Shown here: positions 42,183 through 51,603 of the stretch, one piece after another | How positions within the stretch are numbered: the first letter of the stretch is position 1 | How the letters are laid out: every line of letters begins with the position of its first letter | The notes under the pieces: generated by a model | Databases searched by the model: none | What the model was told of the DNA's origin: nothing | Seen by the model: the letters and a program-made list of their open reading frames with translations, nothing else | Source of the DNA: Sphaerisporangium krabiense | GTDB lineage: Bacteria > Actinomycetota > Actinomycetes > Streptosporangiales > Streptosporangiaceae | DNA length: 64,000 nucleotides | Assembly: GCF_014200435.1 (NCBI RefSeq) | Contig: NZ_JACHBR010000003.1 | Location: 248,001-312,000 of the forward strand | Direction of reading: 5' to 3' | Made by a program: the position numbers and the translations under genes

Positions 42183-43061
42183 TCAGGGGCGGCGGGCCAC
42201 CCACGCCGGTCTGGTGGCGCGGACCGTCAGGTCGGTCCGGTGCCGGACGTCGTGGGGTCCCCCGGTCTCCAGGAGGGCGTCCAGGGTGGCCAGGTCGCCG
42301 GCGTCCAGGTCGTCGCGCAGGTGGGAGCGCAGGCGGTCCAGCATGACCTGGGCGTAGCGGCCGGCGAGGCCCGGGGGCGGGGTGGTCAGGGTGAGGGTGA
42401 GGTCGCGCCGGGCCTCGACGGCGAAGCCGGCCTCCGACAGCAGCTCGCCCCAGTCGGCGCCCATGAGCGGCATGTCATGGCGGCGGCGCTCCTTCAGGGC
42501 GGCGTGGCAGCGCGCCTCCAGCCCGGGACGGCCCACGCCGAGGTCGTCGGGCAGGATCCGCGGGAAGGACTCCATCTCCAGCACGGCGAACAGCCCGCCG
42601 GGGCGCAGCGCGGCCAGCACCTCGCCGAACACCCGGCCGGGGTCGGCCAGGTGGTGCAGGGACGCCGAGGCCCACACCAGGTCGGCGGCGCCCACGGCGG
42701 GCCACCCCTCGTCCAGGTCGGCGCGGACGGCGTGGATGCGGCCGGCGAGCCCCTGCTCGCGGGCATTGCGCAGCAGGCGGTCCAGCATGGTGTCCGAGGC
42801 GTCCACGGCGGTCACCTCGGCGCCGTCGAACCGGCGCAGCAGCGCGAAGGCGCCGGAGCCGGTCCCGCTGCCGAGATCGAGGATCCGCCGCGGAGCCGGC
42901 TCGCCGGCCAGGTCCGCCAGCCAGGCGGTCATCTCCGACACCATCGGGTGCAGGATCTCGGCGTCCAGGTCCAGCATCTCCGCCAGGGCGGCGTCGTCGT
43001 GCGCGGCGCCGTGGTGGTGGCCGTGACCGGCGTGACCATGATGGTGGGTGTGGTTCGTCAT
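42183..43061 (-). CDS. SAM-dependent methyltransferase with His-rich N-terminus
   Basis: 292 residues. A histidine-rich leader (MTNHTHHHGHAGHGHHHG, 9 His in 18 residues) precedes a class I methyltransferase domain with the SAM-binding motif ILDLGSGTGSGAF (about residues 60-72), VTAVDAS and LHHLADPGRV. The substrate is unknown. The His tail looks able to bind Ni, Zn or Cu and could be metal storage, sensing or localisation. It is divergent, across 47 bases, from an XRE-cupin regulator, and convergent with the aromatic operon (15-base gap). Confidence 0.85.
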   Translation of the reverse strand: MTNHTHHHGHAGHGHHHGAAHDDAALAEMLDLDAEILHPMVSEMTAWLADLAGEPAPRRILDLGSGTGSGAFALLRRFDGAEVTAVDASDTMLDRLLRNAREQGLAGRIHAVRADLDEGWPAVGAADLVWASASLHHLADPGRVFGEVLAALRPGGLFAVLEMESFPRILPDDLGVGRPGLEARCHAALKERRRHDMPLMGADWGELLSEAGFAVEARRDLTLTLTTPPPGLAGRYAQVMLDRLRSHLRDDLDAGDLATLDALLETGGPHDVRHRTDLTVRATRPAWVARRP

Positions 43062-43100
43062 GGTCCGACCCTACGAGCCGCTTGCTCGGTGGGCATACCA

Positions 43101-43119
43101 TCTTGCGTATGACGCAAGA
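43101..43119. promoter_or_regulatory. Operator covering the XRE-cupin start codon
   Basis: TCTTGCGTATGACGCAAGA is a perfect 8-3-8 inverted repeat whose central ATG is the start codon of the regulator gene. A TACCAT -10-like box (43095-43100) suggests the transcript starts at or near that ATG, so binding here would block initiation directly. Confidence 0.75.
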
Positions 43120-43681
43120 GGATCCCGTGGACGTCCTGGTGCGCCAGCGGATCAGGGGCATGCGGGTGGCCCTCGGCTGGTCGCTGGACGAGCTGGCCGG
43201 GCGCTGCTACATGAGCCCCTCCACGCTGAGCCGCATCGAGACCGGCCACCGGCGCATCGGCCTGGACCAGCTCACCTCCCTCGCCCGCGCCCTCGGCACC
43301 ACCCTGGACCAGCTCGTCGAACCGGTCGGCGACGAGGACGTGGTGATCAAACCCCGGCACGACGAGGCGCGGGGCCGGACCTCCTGGACGCTGAGCGGTG
43401 CTTCCGGCCCGCACGGCTTCACCGTGGCGAGGATCCGCTTCACCAAGCCCGTGCGGCGCGGCGTGGACGAGATGAAGGTCCACCCCGGCAGGGACTGGTT
43501 CACCGTGCTGTCCGGGACGCTGGTGCTGCTGCTCGGCGAGCGCACCATCCGCGTCCAGGCCGGCGAGGCTGCGGAGTTCTCCACCATGATCCCCCACGCC
43601 TTCGGCTCCCACGACGGCCCGGCCGAGGTCCTCGCCATCCTCGACCACGACGGCCGGCGCACCCACCTGCTCTCCCCCTGA
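43109..43681 (+). CDS. XRE-family regulator with C-terminal cupin
   Basis: 190 residues. The helix-turn-helix (about 17-66, LGWSLDELAGRCYMSPSTLS ... LDQLTSLARALG) is followed by a single cupin barrel (about 115-185, KVHPGRDWFTVLSGTLVLLL ... EFSTMIPHAFGSHDGPAEVL). These one-component sensors bind small ligands in the cupin. There is no Shine-Dalgarno before ATG 43109, and the start codon is embedded in a 19-base dyad, so a leaderless, self-repressed gene is likely. It is divergent from the His-rich methyltransferase, which it probably also controls. Confidence 0.9.
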   Translation: MTQEDPVDVLVRQRIRGMRVALGWSLDELAGRCYMSPSTLSRIETGHRRIGLDQLTSLARALGTTLDQLVEPVGDEDVVIKPRHDEARGRTSWTLSGASGPHGFTVARIRFTKPVRRGVDEMKVHPGRDWFTVLSGTLVLLLGERTIRVQAGEAAEFSTMIPHAFGSHDGPAEVLAILDHDGRRTHLLSP

Positions 43682-43714
43682 CCGAGGCCGGGGAACGGCG
43701 GAGACCAGGTGTGA

Positions 43715-44326
43715 TCAGTCAAGCGGGGCGTAGCCGAGAATGTGGTCGCGAAGCAGAGTCCCCGCGTCGGGGTCCCCGCGCTCGAACGCCGCCATGAGCG
43801 GCTCGTGGTCGGCGGCGTTCTCACAGAGCCGCATCCGGAACAGCCGTATCGACAGGTGCGTCCACACCTCGATGCCGAGTGACTCCCACACCGACAGGAG
43901 CACGTCGTTGCCCGAGGCTTCGACGATCTCGCGGTGGAACGCGACGCCGTGGCGTACCTGGTCGAACAGGGAGGAGGCGGCCGCGGCCTGCCGCAGGCCG
44001 GCGAGGTGGACCCGCAGCGCCTCGACGGGCGGGCGACGCAGCCGCACGGCCGTCTCCTCCAGGCCCGCCCGCACCTCGTAGATCTCGCGCAGGTCGGTCG
44101 CGGTGATCCGGCGGATCCGCGCGCCCTTGTGCGGCGAGGACTCGATGAGCCGGAGCGCCTCCAGCTCGCGCAGCGCCTCGCGCACCGGAGCCTGGCTGAC
44201 GCCCAGCTCCGCCGCCATGCGCCGTTCCACCACGCGGTCACCGGGCTCCCATCGGCCGCTGATCAGGCCGTCGAGCACGGCCTGCCGGATCTGTTCACGA
44301 AGCGGGAGTCGCATGACGGGTTTCAC
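43715..44326 (-). CDS. GntR/FCD-family regulator
   Basis: 203 residues from GTG 44326 (ATG 44314 is an alternative). Winged helix at about 8-72 ([20 protein letters not shown] ... [20 protein letters not shown]) and a helical FCD domain with candidate metal residues ([20 protein letters not shown]). It is divergent, 60 bases apart, from the aceE-like gene, with a perfect 12-base palindrome between. FCD regulators commonly sense organic acids such as pyruvate or lactate, which would fit an E1 neighbour. Confidence 0.88.
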   Translation of the reverse strand: MKPVMRLPLREQIRQAVLDGLISGRWEPGDRVVERRMAAELGVSQAPVREALRELEALRLIESSPHKGARIRRITATDLREIYEVRAGLEETAVRLRRPPVEALRVHLAGLRQAAAASSLFDQVRHGVAFHREIVEASGNDVLLSVWESLGIEVWTHLSIRLFRMRLCENAADHEPLMAAFERGDPDAGTLLRDHILGYAPLD

Positions 44327-44355
44327 AGTCCCATAATGCCGGACAGAAACATCCG

Positions 44356-44367
44356 ATGATCGATCAT
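44356..44367. promoter_or_regulatory. GntR operator candidate ATGATCGATCAT
   Basis: A perfect 12-base palindrome midway between the divergent GntR and aceE starts, 19 bases before the chosen aceE ATG. A perfect even dyad in this position is typical for FadR-like regulators. Confidence 0.6.
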
Positions 44368-44385
44368 AGGGTGTTTAATGCAGAT

Positions 44386-46845
44386 ATGGAGAAGGACATT
44401 GACCCGCAGGAGACCGCGGAATGGCTGGAATCGCTGGAGGCGGTCCGCCGGGCGGCAGGCCCCGAACGGGCCGAATACCTGCTGAAGCGGCTGGCCACGA
44501 GCAGCCGGTACATCAACACCGTGCCGACGTCGGAGGAGCCCGGCTACCCCGGTGACCTCGAACTGGAGGAGCGGATCGCGGCCTACGACCGGTGGAACGC
44601 GGCGGCGATGATCACCAGGGGCAGCCGGCTCGGCCTCGGTGGCCATCTGGCCACCTACGCCTCGGCGGCCTGGCTGTACGAGGTCGGGTTCAACCATTTC
44701 TTCCACGGCGGTCATGACCAGGTCTACTTCCAGGGCCACGCGTCCCCGGGCGTCTACGCCCGCGCGTTCCTGGAGGGACGGCTGACCGAGGGCCAACTCG
44801 ACCTGTTCCGGCGCGAGCCCGAGGGCGGGCTGCCGTCGTACCCACACCCGCGCAGCATGAGCGGGTTCTGGCAGTTCCCCACGGTGTCCATGGGACTTGG
44901 GCCGCTCAACGCGATCTACCAGGCCAGGTTCAACCGCTACCTGCACAACCGCGGCATCAAGGACACCTCGCTCAGCCACGTCTGGGCCTTCCTCGGCGAC
45001 GGCGAGATTGACGAGCCGGAGTCCACGGCGGCCATCACCCTGGCCGCCCGCGAAGGGCTGGACAACCTGACCTTCGTGATCAACTGCAACCTGCAGCGGC
45101 TCGATGGGCCGGTACGCGGCAACACCCGCATCGTGCAGGAGCTCGAAGGCGTCTTCAGGGGCGCGGGCTGGCACGTCGTCAAGGCCCTGTGGGGCGCCGA
45201 ATGGGACGGGCTGCTCGGTTCGAACGAGCTGGTGTCCCGGCTGGGCGAGATGCCGGACGGGCAGTTCCAGACCTTCGCCACCTCGACCGGGGCCTACATC
45301 AGGCGGCATCTGTTCCACGGGCTGGACGTGCCGTACTCCGATGAGGACCTGCGGCGCGTCGTCGGCGGCTCACGGGCCGGCCACGAGCCGCGCAAGGTTC
45401 ACGCCGCCTACCGCCGGGCCCTCGACCACCACGGCGCGCCGACGGTGATCCTCGTGCAGACCGTCAAGGGGTGGACGCTCGGGGCCGGCGTGGAGGCGCG
45501 CAACGCCAACCACCAGATGAAGAAACTCACCCAGGACGAGTTCCGGGCGCTGCGCGACCGGCTCGGACTGCCGGTGCCGGACGAGGCACTCGACGCGGAC
45601 CTGCCGCCGTACCTGCACCCCGGGCCCGACTCGCCCGAGGTCCGCTACGTGGCCGAGCGCCGCCGCGCCCTGGGTGGGCCCATCCCCCGCCGAACCGTGT
45701 CCCACCGGCCGCTGCCGGCGCCGGCCGAGCGGCCGTTCCAGTCCCTGCAGAAGGGGTCCAAGCAGCCGGTGGCCACCACGATGGCCTTCGTCCGCCTGGT
45801 CAAGGACCTCATGAAGGACCCGGAGACCGGCCGCCGCTGGGTGCCCATCGTCCCCGACGAGGCCAGGACCTTCGGCATGGAGTCGCTGTTCCCCACCGCG
45901 AAGATCTACTCTCCGCTGGGGCAGCGTTACGAGTCGGTCGACCGGGACCTGCTGCTGTCCTACCAGGAGGCGGTCGACGGCCAGCTCCTGATCGAGGGCA
46001 TCACCGAGGCGGGATCGATGGCGTCGTTCACGGCCGCCGCCTCCAGCTACGCCACCCACGGCGAGGCCATGATCCCGTTCTACATCTTCTACTCGATGTT
46101 CGGCTGGCAGCGGACCGGCGACCAGATGTGGGCGCTGGCCGACCAGCTCGGCCGCGGATTCCTGATCGGCGCCACCGCGGGACGGACCACGATGACCGGC
46201 GAAGGGCTGCAGCACGCCGACGGGCACTCCCAGTTGCTCGCCTCCGCCAATCCCGCGTGTCTCGCCTACGACCCCGCCTTCGGCTACGAGGTCGCGGAGA
46301 TCGTGCGCGACGGGCTCCGGCGCATGTACGGGCCCGATGGCGAGGACGTCTTCTACTACCTCACCCTCTACAACGAGCCGCTCGCCCAGCCCGCGATGCC
46401 CCAGGGGGTGCGCGAGGGCATTCTCAAGGGCATCTACCGGTACTCCTCCGGCGGCGGCCAGGCCCATCTGCTCGCCAGCGGCACCGCGATCCACTGGGCG
46501 CTGGCCGCGCAGCGGCTGCTCCAGGAGGAGTACGGCGTGGGCGTCGACGTCTGGTCGGTCACCTCGTGGAGCGAGCTGCGCCGCGACGCGATGACCTCCT
46601 CCGGAGTGCCCTACCTCCAGCGGGCCCTGGCCGGGACCGAGGGCCCGGTGATCGCGGTCAGCGACTGGATGCGCGCCGTGCCGGATCAGATCAGCCCGTG
46701 GATCGACCGGCCGTGGACCTCCCTCGGCACCGACGGGTTCGGCCTCTCCGGCACCCGAGAGTCCGTACGCGAGCACTTCGGCGTCGACCCGCGTTCGATC
46801 GCCGACGCCGTCCTCAAGTCCGTCGAGGAGGCCGGCCGGAGATGA
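44386..46845 (+). CDS. aceE: Pyruvate dehydrogenase E1 component, homodimeric AceE type
   Basis: 819 residues from ATG 44386; the in-frame ATG 44356 lies inside the operator palindrome and was not chosen. Neither start has a clear Shine-Dalgarno. The family start [17 protein letters not shown] is intact, and the thiamine diphosphate motif is seen as [17 protein letters not shown] ... FVINCNLQ. Transketolase-like central ([20 protein letters not shown]) and C-terminal domains follow. It oxidatively decarboxylates pyruvate, or a related 2-oxo acid, onto lipoyl-E2. It is shorter than the roughly 880-910 residues usual for AceE. No E2 or E3 gene lies nearby, so this is a stand-alone, separately regulated copy. 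Confidence 0.9.
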   Translation: MEKDIDPQETAEWLESLEAVRRAAGPERAEYLLKRLATSSRYINTVPTSEEPGYPGDLELEERIAAYDRWNAAAMITRGSRLGLGGHLATYASAAWLYEVGFNHFFHGGHDQVYFQGHASPGVYARAFLEGRLTEGQLDLFRREPEGGLPSYPHPRSMSGFWQFPTVSMGLGPLNAIYQARFNRYLHNRGIKDTSLSHVWAFLGDGEIDEPESTAAITLAAREGLDNLTFVINCNLQRLDGPVRGNTRIVQELEGVFRGAGWHVVKALWGAEWDGLLGSNELVSRLGEMPDGQFQTFATSTGAYIRRHLFHGLDVPYSDEDLRRVVGGSRAGHEPRKVHAAYRRALDHHGAPTVILVQTVKGWTLGAGVEARNANHQMKKLTQDEFRALRDRLGLPVPDEALDADLPPYLHPGPDSPEVRYVAERRRALGGPIPRRTVSHRPLPAPAERPFQSLQKGSKQPVATTMAFVRLVKDLMKDPETGRRWVPIVPDEARTFGMESLFPTAKIYSPLGQRYESVDRDLLLSYQEAVDGQLLIEGITEAGSMASFTAAASSYATHGEAMIPFYIFYSMFGWQRTGDQMWALADQLGRGFLIGATAGRTTMTGEGLQHADGHSQLLASANPACLAYDPAFGYEVAEIVRDGLRRMYGPDGEDVFYYLTLYNEPLAQPAMPQGVREGILKGIYRYSSGGGQAHLLASGTAIHWALAAQRLLQEEYGVGVDVWSVTSWSELRRDAMTSSGVPYLQRALAGTEGPVIAVSDWMRAVPDQISPWIDRPWTSLGTDGFGLSGTRESVREHFGVDPRSIADAVLKSVEEAGRR

Positions 46846-46851
46846 CCGGCC
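46834..46851. terminator. Terminator-like hairpin after aceE
   Basis: GGCCGG, a 6-base loop containing the aceE stop codon, then CCGGCC. It lies between the convergent aceE and SARP-NACHT genes. Confidence 0.45.
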
Positions 46852-46865
46852 CGGCGAGCGGCGGG

Positions 46866-49727
46866 CTAGCGGCCGTTGGCGAGGTGGTCCTGCAGGCGGG
46901 CGTGGCGGAACTGGTACACCCCGCCGGTCTGGCGCAGCACGCCGCGCCGGTGGGCGTCGTCCAGGAACCGGATCAGGCGCAGCGGCGCGCGTCCCGTCAC
47001 GGCCAGCCAGACGCGCGTGAGCGCGAACGCGCCCCACGCCCGGGAGGAGGCGACGGCGAGTCCGACCGCGAGCCCGAAGAGGTGGCCGACGAGGAGCCCG
47101 AACGCGAAGGTGCTCGTGGTGGCGATCACCTGGCCGGCGACGGCCGCGCCCGCGAGCCCGTAGGTCACCGCGCCGACCCGGCCGAACAGGGAACGGCCGA
47201 GCAGGGCCGCCGCCAGGCCGGCGGGCACGGCCAGTTCGAGGTCGAAGACGCCGCCGACCACGGGGATCACCCGCACGTCGCCGCTGAAGGTGTAGGCCGT
47301 CGCGTAGAACAGGCCCAGCGTCAGCACGGTGGACAGCGTGAGCGACAGGGTGGCGGCGCGGTCCTGCCGCAGGACCGCCGAGGGGCTGGAGGCCCGCGTC
47401 GCGTCGGCCGGGGTGTCCAGCCACACGTGCGAGCCGGTCGCCAGCCCGAAGACCGCGCAGAGCATGAGCGTCACCGGCAGCGGAAGCGACCAGCCGAGCC
47501 CGAGCCCCACGCCGACCGCGAGGCCGATCGCGAACCGGCTGAGGAAGCGGACGGTGGTGCCGCGGAACCGGGTCTCGACCCGGACCGGCCCCCGCCGTCT
47601 CCCCCGCCCGCCGGCGATGACGCCGGCCAGCGCGAACGAGGCCCCGTAGACCAGCCCGGTCGCCGGTCCCGCCGCCAGGCACCCGGTGAGCCCGGACAGC
47701 AGGGCGGGCGGGAGTCCGAGGACCAGCCCCTTGGTGCGGCGCGGGAGGCCGTCGGCCAGCTCCCACCAGGCGAGATCCTGGGTGTGCCGGCGCCGCAGGT
47801 GACCGGCGAGGAAGGTCAGCCACCGCTCGGCCTGCTCGGGCCGGTATCGGGGCGCGGGGTTAGGCGGCGCGCCGGGGGCGGGCGGACGCGGCCGGTAGGC
47901 GGCGGGCAGGAAGGCGTCGAGCAGGTGTTCCTCGATCTCGGCCTGGCCGGGGAAGCGGACGGCGTCCAGCAGTTCGGCGGGGTCGCCGGTGGGGTCGGCG
48001 TAGGCGCCTCGGGTGAGGTCCACCATGAGCGGGGTGGCCAGCGCGGACGCCAGCGGGCCCTCCGGATGGGCCCGCAGGTGGTCGGCGACGGGGTTCCAGC
48101 GGTCCTCCCCGAGGCGGCGGCGGGCGGTGAGGTAGGTGATCGCCTCGTCGAGGTCCACGGGTTCGATCTCGACGACCGCCGCCCTGGCCAGGATGGCGCC
48201 GCCGTGCTGGACCGCCTTCTCGTACTCGGTGCTGCGGCAGGTCACCACGAGCGGGCGGCCGCCGGCGATCGCCTGGTCGAGCGCGTCGATCGCGAGCGCG
48301 TGCAGGCCCGGCGGGGTCTCGTCGAGGCCGTCCAGGACCGGCATGACGCGTCCGGTGCTCACCAGGCGCGCCGCGGCGTCCGGGCCGTAGGCCGTCCGGT
48401 TGGCCAGGCCCGGGTAATCCTCGACCAGCCTGCCGGCGAGCCAGGTGTGCAGGTGATCGCGGCGCGGGTTCCAGGACGACAGCGGCACCAGCACCGGTGT
48501 CGGCTCGCCCGGCTCGGGGGCCTCCAGCAGGCCGAGGGTGAGCAGGGTCGCCAGAACCGTCTTGCCCGCGCCCGGCTCGCCGAGGATCACGAGCTGACGC
48601 GCCGGAAGCCGCCGGAAGGCCGCGACCAGCTCCTCCAGATCGCCGCGCAGATCGACGCGCTCGGCCCGCGCCGCCCGCTCCTCGCCCAGCACCGCGGAGG
48701 CGGTGGCGGTGATGGGCCGGCCCGTACTGGACCAGCGCACGCGGACGGGCTTCGGCCGGTACAGGGACCGCGCGGCCTCGGCCGTCCACTGGTGGGCGAC
48801 GGCCAGCGCCAGCTCACGTGCCGCCCGGTCGAGGCGGTGGTGGGCGCCGGGGGCGGCGACGCGCCCGGCGTCCTCGTCCGCGACGGGAGCCGGTGCGGGA
48901 GCCGGTTCGGGAACCGGTTCGGCGGCCGGGAGCCGCGGCACCGGTCCCGCCAGGTCGTCCTCGCCGCGCAGGATCCGCTCGTGCAGGTCGCGCAGTTCCG
49001 GTCCCGGGTCGATTCCGAGTTCCTCGGCCAGCAGCCGGCGGACGTCCTGGAACGCCGCCAGGGCGTCCGCCTGGCGGCCGGCGCGGTACAGCGCGAGCAT
49101 CAGCAGGCCGCGCGGGCGCTCCTGCAACGGGAAGTCGCCGATCAGCCGGGTCAGCTCGGCGATGGCCTCGGTGCTCTGGCCGAGCTCCACGCGGATCGCC
49201 GCCAGCAGTTCCCTGGCGAGGCCGTGACGTTCCGACAGCCGCCTGCGCTCGGCCTCCGCCCGGGGCCCCTGCAGGCCGCCCAAAGGCTCACCCCGCCACA
49301 GCGCCAGCGCCGCCGTCACCCGCCGGGCCGCCGCCTCGTGGTCGCCCCGCTCGCGATGGTCCTGGGCCGCGGTCAGATGCCGTTCGAAGGCCACGACGTC
49401 CAGCTCGGACGGATCGCCGCGCACCTGGTAGCCGGCGTCGGTGGAGACCAGGATCGCCTGCGGCGCGTTCGAGGTCAGGCCCGGTTGCAGGACGCGCCGC
49501 AGGCGGCTGACGTAGGTCTGCACGGTGCTGCGCGCGTTACGCGGCGGGTCGTGCCCCCAGACCGCGTCGACCAGCGCGGTGACGGACACGGGCCTGTTCA
49601 TCTCCAGCAGCAGCACCGCCAGGACCGCCTGCTGCCGGGCCCAGCCCAGGTCGATTTCCTCCTCATCCCGCCACGCTTTCAGCGGACCCAGTAACGAAAA
49701 CCGAATCGTCTCCAGGGCATCCGCCAC
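46866..49727 (-). CDS. SARP-NACHT-transmembrane fusion regulator
   Basis: 953 residues from GTG 49727, chosen for the strong AAGGGAGGT ribosome-binding site. Winged helix (about 8-100) and BTAD (about 105-250) make a complete SARP DNA-binding module. After a Pro/Ala linker (about 265-285) comes a NACHT NTPase with Walker A GEPGAGKT (383-390) and Walker B VLDGLDE (464-470). From about residue 660 to 900 there are roughly eight hydrophobic helices, then a soluble tail ending FRHARLQDHLA. SARPs are normally soluble, and NACHT proteins with membrane tails normally lack a SARP. The fusion suggests a membrane-bound transcription regulator switched by NTP. Confidence 0.85.
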   Translation of the reverse strand: MADALETIRFSLLGPLKAWRDEEEIDLGWARQQAVLAVLLLEMNRPVSVTALVDAVWGHDPPRNARSTVQTYVSRLRRVLQPGLTSNAPQAILVSTDAGYQVRGDPSELDVVAFERHLTAAQDHRERGDHEAAARRVTAALALWRGEPLGGLQGPRAEAERRRLSERHGLARELLAAIRVELGQSTEAIAELTRLIGDFPLQERPRGLLMLALYRAGRQADALAAFQDVRRLLAEELGIDPGPELRDLHERILRGEDDLAGPVPRLPAAEPVPEPAPAPAPVADEDAGRVAAPGAHHRLDRAARELALAVAHQWTAEAARSLYRPKPVRVRWSSTGRPITATASAVLGEERAARAERVDLRGDLEELVAAFRRLPARQLVILGEPGAGKTVLATLLTLGLLEAPEPGEPTPVLVPLSSWNPRRDHLHTWLAGRLVEDYPGLANRTAYGPDAAARLVSTGRVMPVLDGLDETPPGLHALAIDALDQAIAGGRPLVVTCRSTEYEKAVQHGGAILARAAVVEIEPVDLDEAITYLTARRRLGEDRWNPVADHLRAHPEGPLASALATPLMVDLTRGAYADPTGDPAELLDAVRFPGQAEIEEHLLDAFLPAAYRPRPPAPGAPPNPAPRYRPEQAERWLTFLAGHLRRRHTQDLAWWELADGLPRRTKGLVLGLPPALLSGLTGCLAAGPATGLVYGASFALAGVIAGGRGRRRGPVRVETRFRGTTVRFLSRFAIGLAVGVGLGLGWSLPLPVTLMLCAVFGLATGSHVWLDTPADATRASSPSAVLRQDRAATLSLTLSTVLTLGLFYATAYTFSGDVRVIPVVGGVFDLELAVPAGLAAALLGRSLFGRVGAVTYGLAGAAVAGQVIATTSTFAFGLLVGHLFGLAVGLAVASSRAWGAFALTRVWLAVTGRAPLRLIRFLDDAHRRGVLRQTGGVYQFRHARLQDHLANGR

Positions 49728-49992
49728 GCGACCTCCCTTGACCCCCGCCCTGAATCTACGGTAGCCCGCGCGGGGGAAGGCGAGCGGAACAATCTGCGGC
49801 GAACCCCTCTGACCAGCCACTAAGGCGCCATGAAAGCGGTACTCGCGCGGCGGGCGGCACGCTCGGAACCGTCAAAGGCCCACGCCGGCCACCGGCACGG
49901 AAAACGGCCGCACGCCGCTTCTGCAAAAGGACGGACGGCCGCCGGGGCGCCGGCCGGCCGCGCATTTCAGCCCACGCGAAAGGAAAACGAAA
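49728..49992. other. Intergenic region, no gene seen
   Basis: About 265 bases upstream of the SARP-NACHT gene and before a doubtful short ORF. It has no recognisable coding sequence. Positions 49968-49992 are A-rich, ending in GAAAGGAAAACGAAA, which serves as a ribosome-binding region for the short ORF. Confidence 0.4.
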
Positions 49993-50142
49993 ATGGCTTT
50001 CACAAAGAGCATCGCGGTCATGACCACGGCGGGGATTCCGGCCGCTCTGACCGGGCGGGCCGCGCCCGCCCGGGCGGGCACGCGCATCACGGCGTCCGCC
50101 CCCGCGGCACGCTGCCGGCCGGCGGCCGCGCGGCGTCCCTGA
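49993..50142 (+). CDS. Small secreted peptide, possibly frameshifted
   Basis: A 49-codon ORF starting ATG 49993 after GAAAGGAAAACGAAA. It begins MAFTKSIAVMTTAGIPAALT, which looks like a signal peptide, then becomes Arg/Pro/Ala-rich and stops at 50142. A neighbouring frame stays open to 50267 and reads LTSGPPQVGERAAGYTETGV, more protein-like than the end of the annotated frame. A single frameshift near 50110 could therefore have broken a longer secreted protein. Real but low-confidence. Confidence 0.3.
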   Translation: MAFTKSIAVMTTAGIPAALTGRAAPARAGTRITASAPAARCRPAAARRP

Positions 50143-50292
50143 CCTCCGGCCCGCCGCAGGTCGGGGAACGCGCCGCGGGCTACACCGAGACCGGCGTCCT
50201 GGTCACCACCGGCCGCACCGGCGTGCCCCGCCGGCACGAACCGTCCCCGGGCGGCCGCGGCGGCTGAGCGCTGCGGGCCCCTTCTCCACCCG

Positions 50293-51438
50293 TCACCACA
50301 GGGCCCACAGGCTCGGCATCCGCGGCGGCTCCCAGCCGGGCATGGAGGTGTGCTGGTAGGTGCACCGGTAGACCACGCCGTCGTAGAGCGCCAGGTCGCC
50401 GACGAAGTAGACGTGGCCGGCCTGCCAGGCGGGGATGACGCGGGGCCGCACCGTCAGGGTGTAGGTGGCGGTGCGCGTGACGGCGCCGGTGAAGGCCAGG
50501 GTGATCGGATAGGTGCCGCCGGGGACCTTCTGGCCCACCACCACCCGCACCGCGACGTAGGCGTCGCTGTCGGCCGGGCTGGGCCACCCGGTGACGGTCA
50601 CGCCCTCCGGCGCGCCGGAGGAGGAGAAGGTGACCCGTTGCCTGCGGCCCTGGGTGGTCTGCAGCAGCGCCGTCGTGCTCGCCCCCTGCCCGGGGTCGAC
50701 GGTCGCGGTGGCGGGCAGCAGCCGGACGGAGAAGTCGTCGGGACGCCCGTCCCGTACGGTCAGGCGCAGCACGGCGGCACGTCTGACGGTACCGGTGGCG
50801 TAGACGATGACGTTGTAGGAGCCGAACGGCAGGTTCGCCGGGGACAGCGTGATCACGCTGCTCTCGCCGCTGGTGATCGTCGCGGGCGCGATGGACACGC
50901 CGATGCCCTGGTGGGCGACGACGGCCGACAGCGCCACGGTCTGTGGCGCCGCGCCGCCCGTGGCGCTGGTCAGGGTGACGGCGCCGGAGGTCCCGCGGTC
51001 GACGGTGGGCGCCGGGTCGCCGAGCGCCACGGTGAAGTCGCTGGCCGGATCGACCGGCAGGACGGTGAGGGTGTAGGTCACCGAGTGGCTGATGCCGGCC
51101 CGGGCGTCGATGGCGATCGGGTAGGTGCCCGGCGGCGTGGCGCGCGAGGTCGTGATCGCGATGGCCGAGCCGCCGCCGCTGTAGGTGTACTCGGGGGCGA
51201 AGGTCACGGTCACCCCCTCGGGCGCGCCACGGGCCGACAGGGCGATCGTCGTGCCTCCGGTGATGACGGTGCTGGTGAACGTGGTGCTCGCCACGCCCCC
51301 CTGGTCGGTGGTGCCCGAGGTCTCGGTCAGCGCGACGGTGTAGTCGGGCTCGGGCGGGGTGGCGAGCGCGGGGTCGGCGAGGCCTCCGGCCATCACCGCC
51401 GCCAGCACCACCGCGCACAGGCGGACCAGGCGCTTCAC
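50293..51438 (-). CDS. Secreted Ig-like protein with C-terminal chitin-binding module
   Basis: 381 residues from GTG 51438, ribosome-binding site AAGGGAGG. A signal peptide (about 1-24, ending PALA) is followed by about three immunoglobulin-like beta-sandwich repeats of some 95 residues, recognisable from repeated phrases such as APEGVTV, PGTYPI and TYTLTV. The last 45 residues (AWQAGHVYFVGDLALYDGVV ... HTSMPGWEPPRMPSLW) form a CBM5/12 chitin-binding module. There is no catalytic domain, so it is probably an accessory adhesion or substrate-binding protein on chitin or cell walls. Confidence 0.85.
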   Translation of the reverse strand: MKRLVRLCAVVLAAVMAGGLADPALATPPEPDYTVALTETSGTTDQGGVASTTFTSTVITGGTTIALSARGAPEGVTVTFAPEYTYSGGGSAIAITTSRATPPGTYPIAIDARAGISHSVTYTLTVLPVDPASDFTVALGDPAPTVDRGTSGAVTLTSATGGAAPQTVALSAVVAHQGIGVSIAPATITSGESSVITLSPANLPFGSYNVIVYATGTVRRAAVLRLTVRDGRPDDFSVRLLPATATVDPGQGASTTALLQTTQGRRQRVTFSSSGAPEGVTVTGWPSPADSDAYVAVRVVVGQKVPGGTYPITLAFTGAVTRTATYTLTVRPRVIPAWQAGHVYFVGDLALYDGVVYRCTYQHTSMPGWEPPRMPSLWALW

Positions 51439-51603
51439 GTCACGTGCCTCCCTTCCACGTCCGCGGCGCGACCGGGCCGCACACCGCCTCCCCTCACGCT
51501 GACACCGGACACCCGCTACGGAAAGCAACAACTTCTCATATCCAGGCGTTATGGGCCCCCCGGGCGCGATCGCGGATCTCCTCGGCCCGCTCGCGCGGGC
51601 GGG

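Noticed and set aside
45471-49694. 1407-codon plus-strand open frame
   Set aside because: Covers the 3' part of aceE in the wrong frame and the antisense of the SARP-NACHT gene. Low-complexity composition, no start signal.
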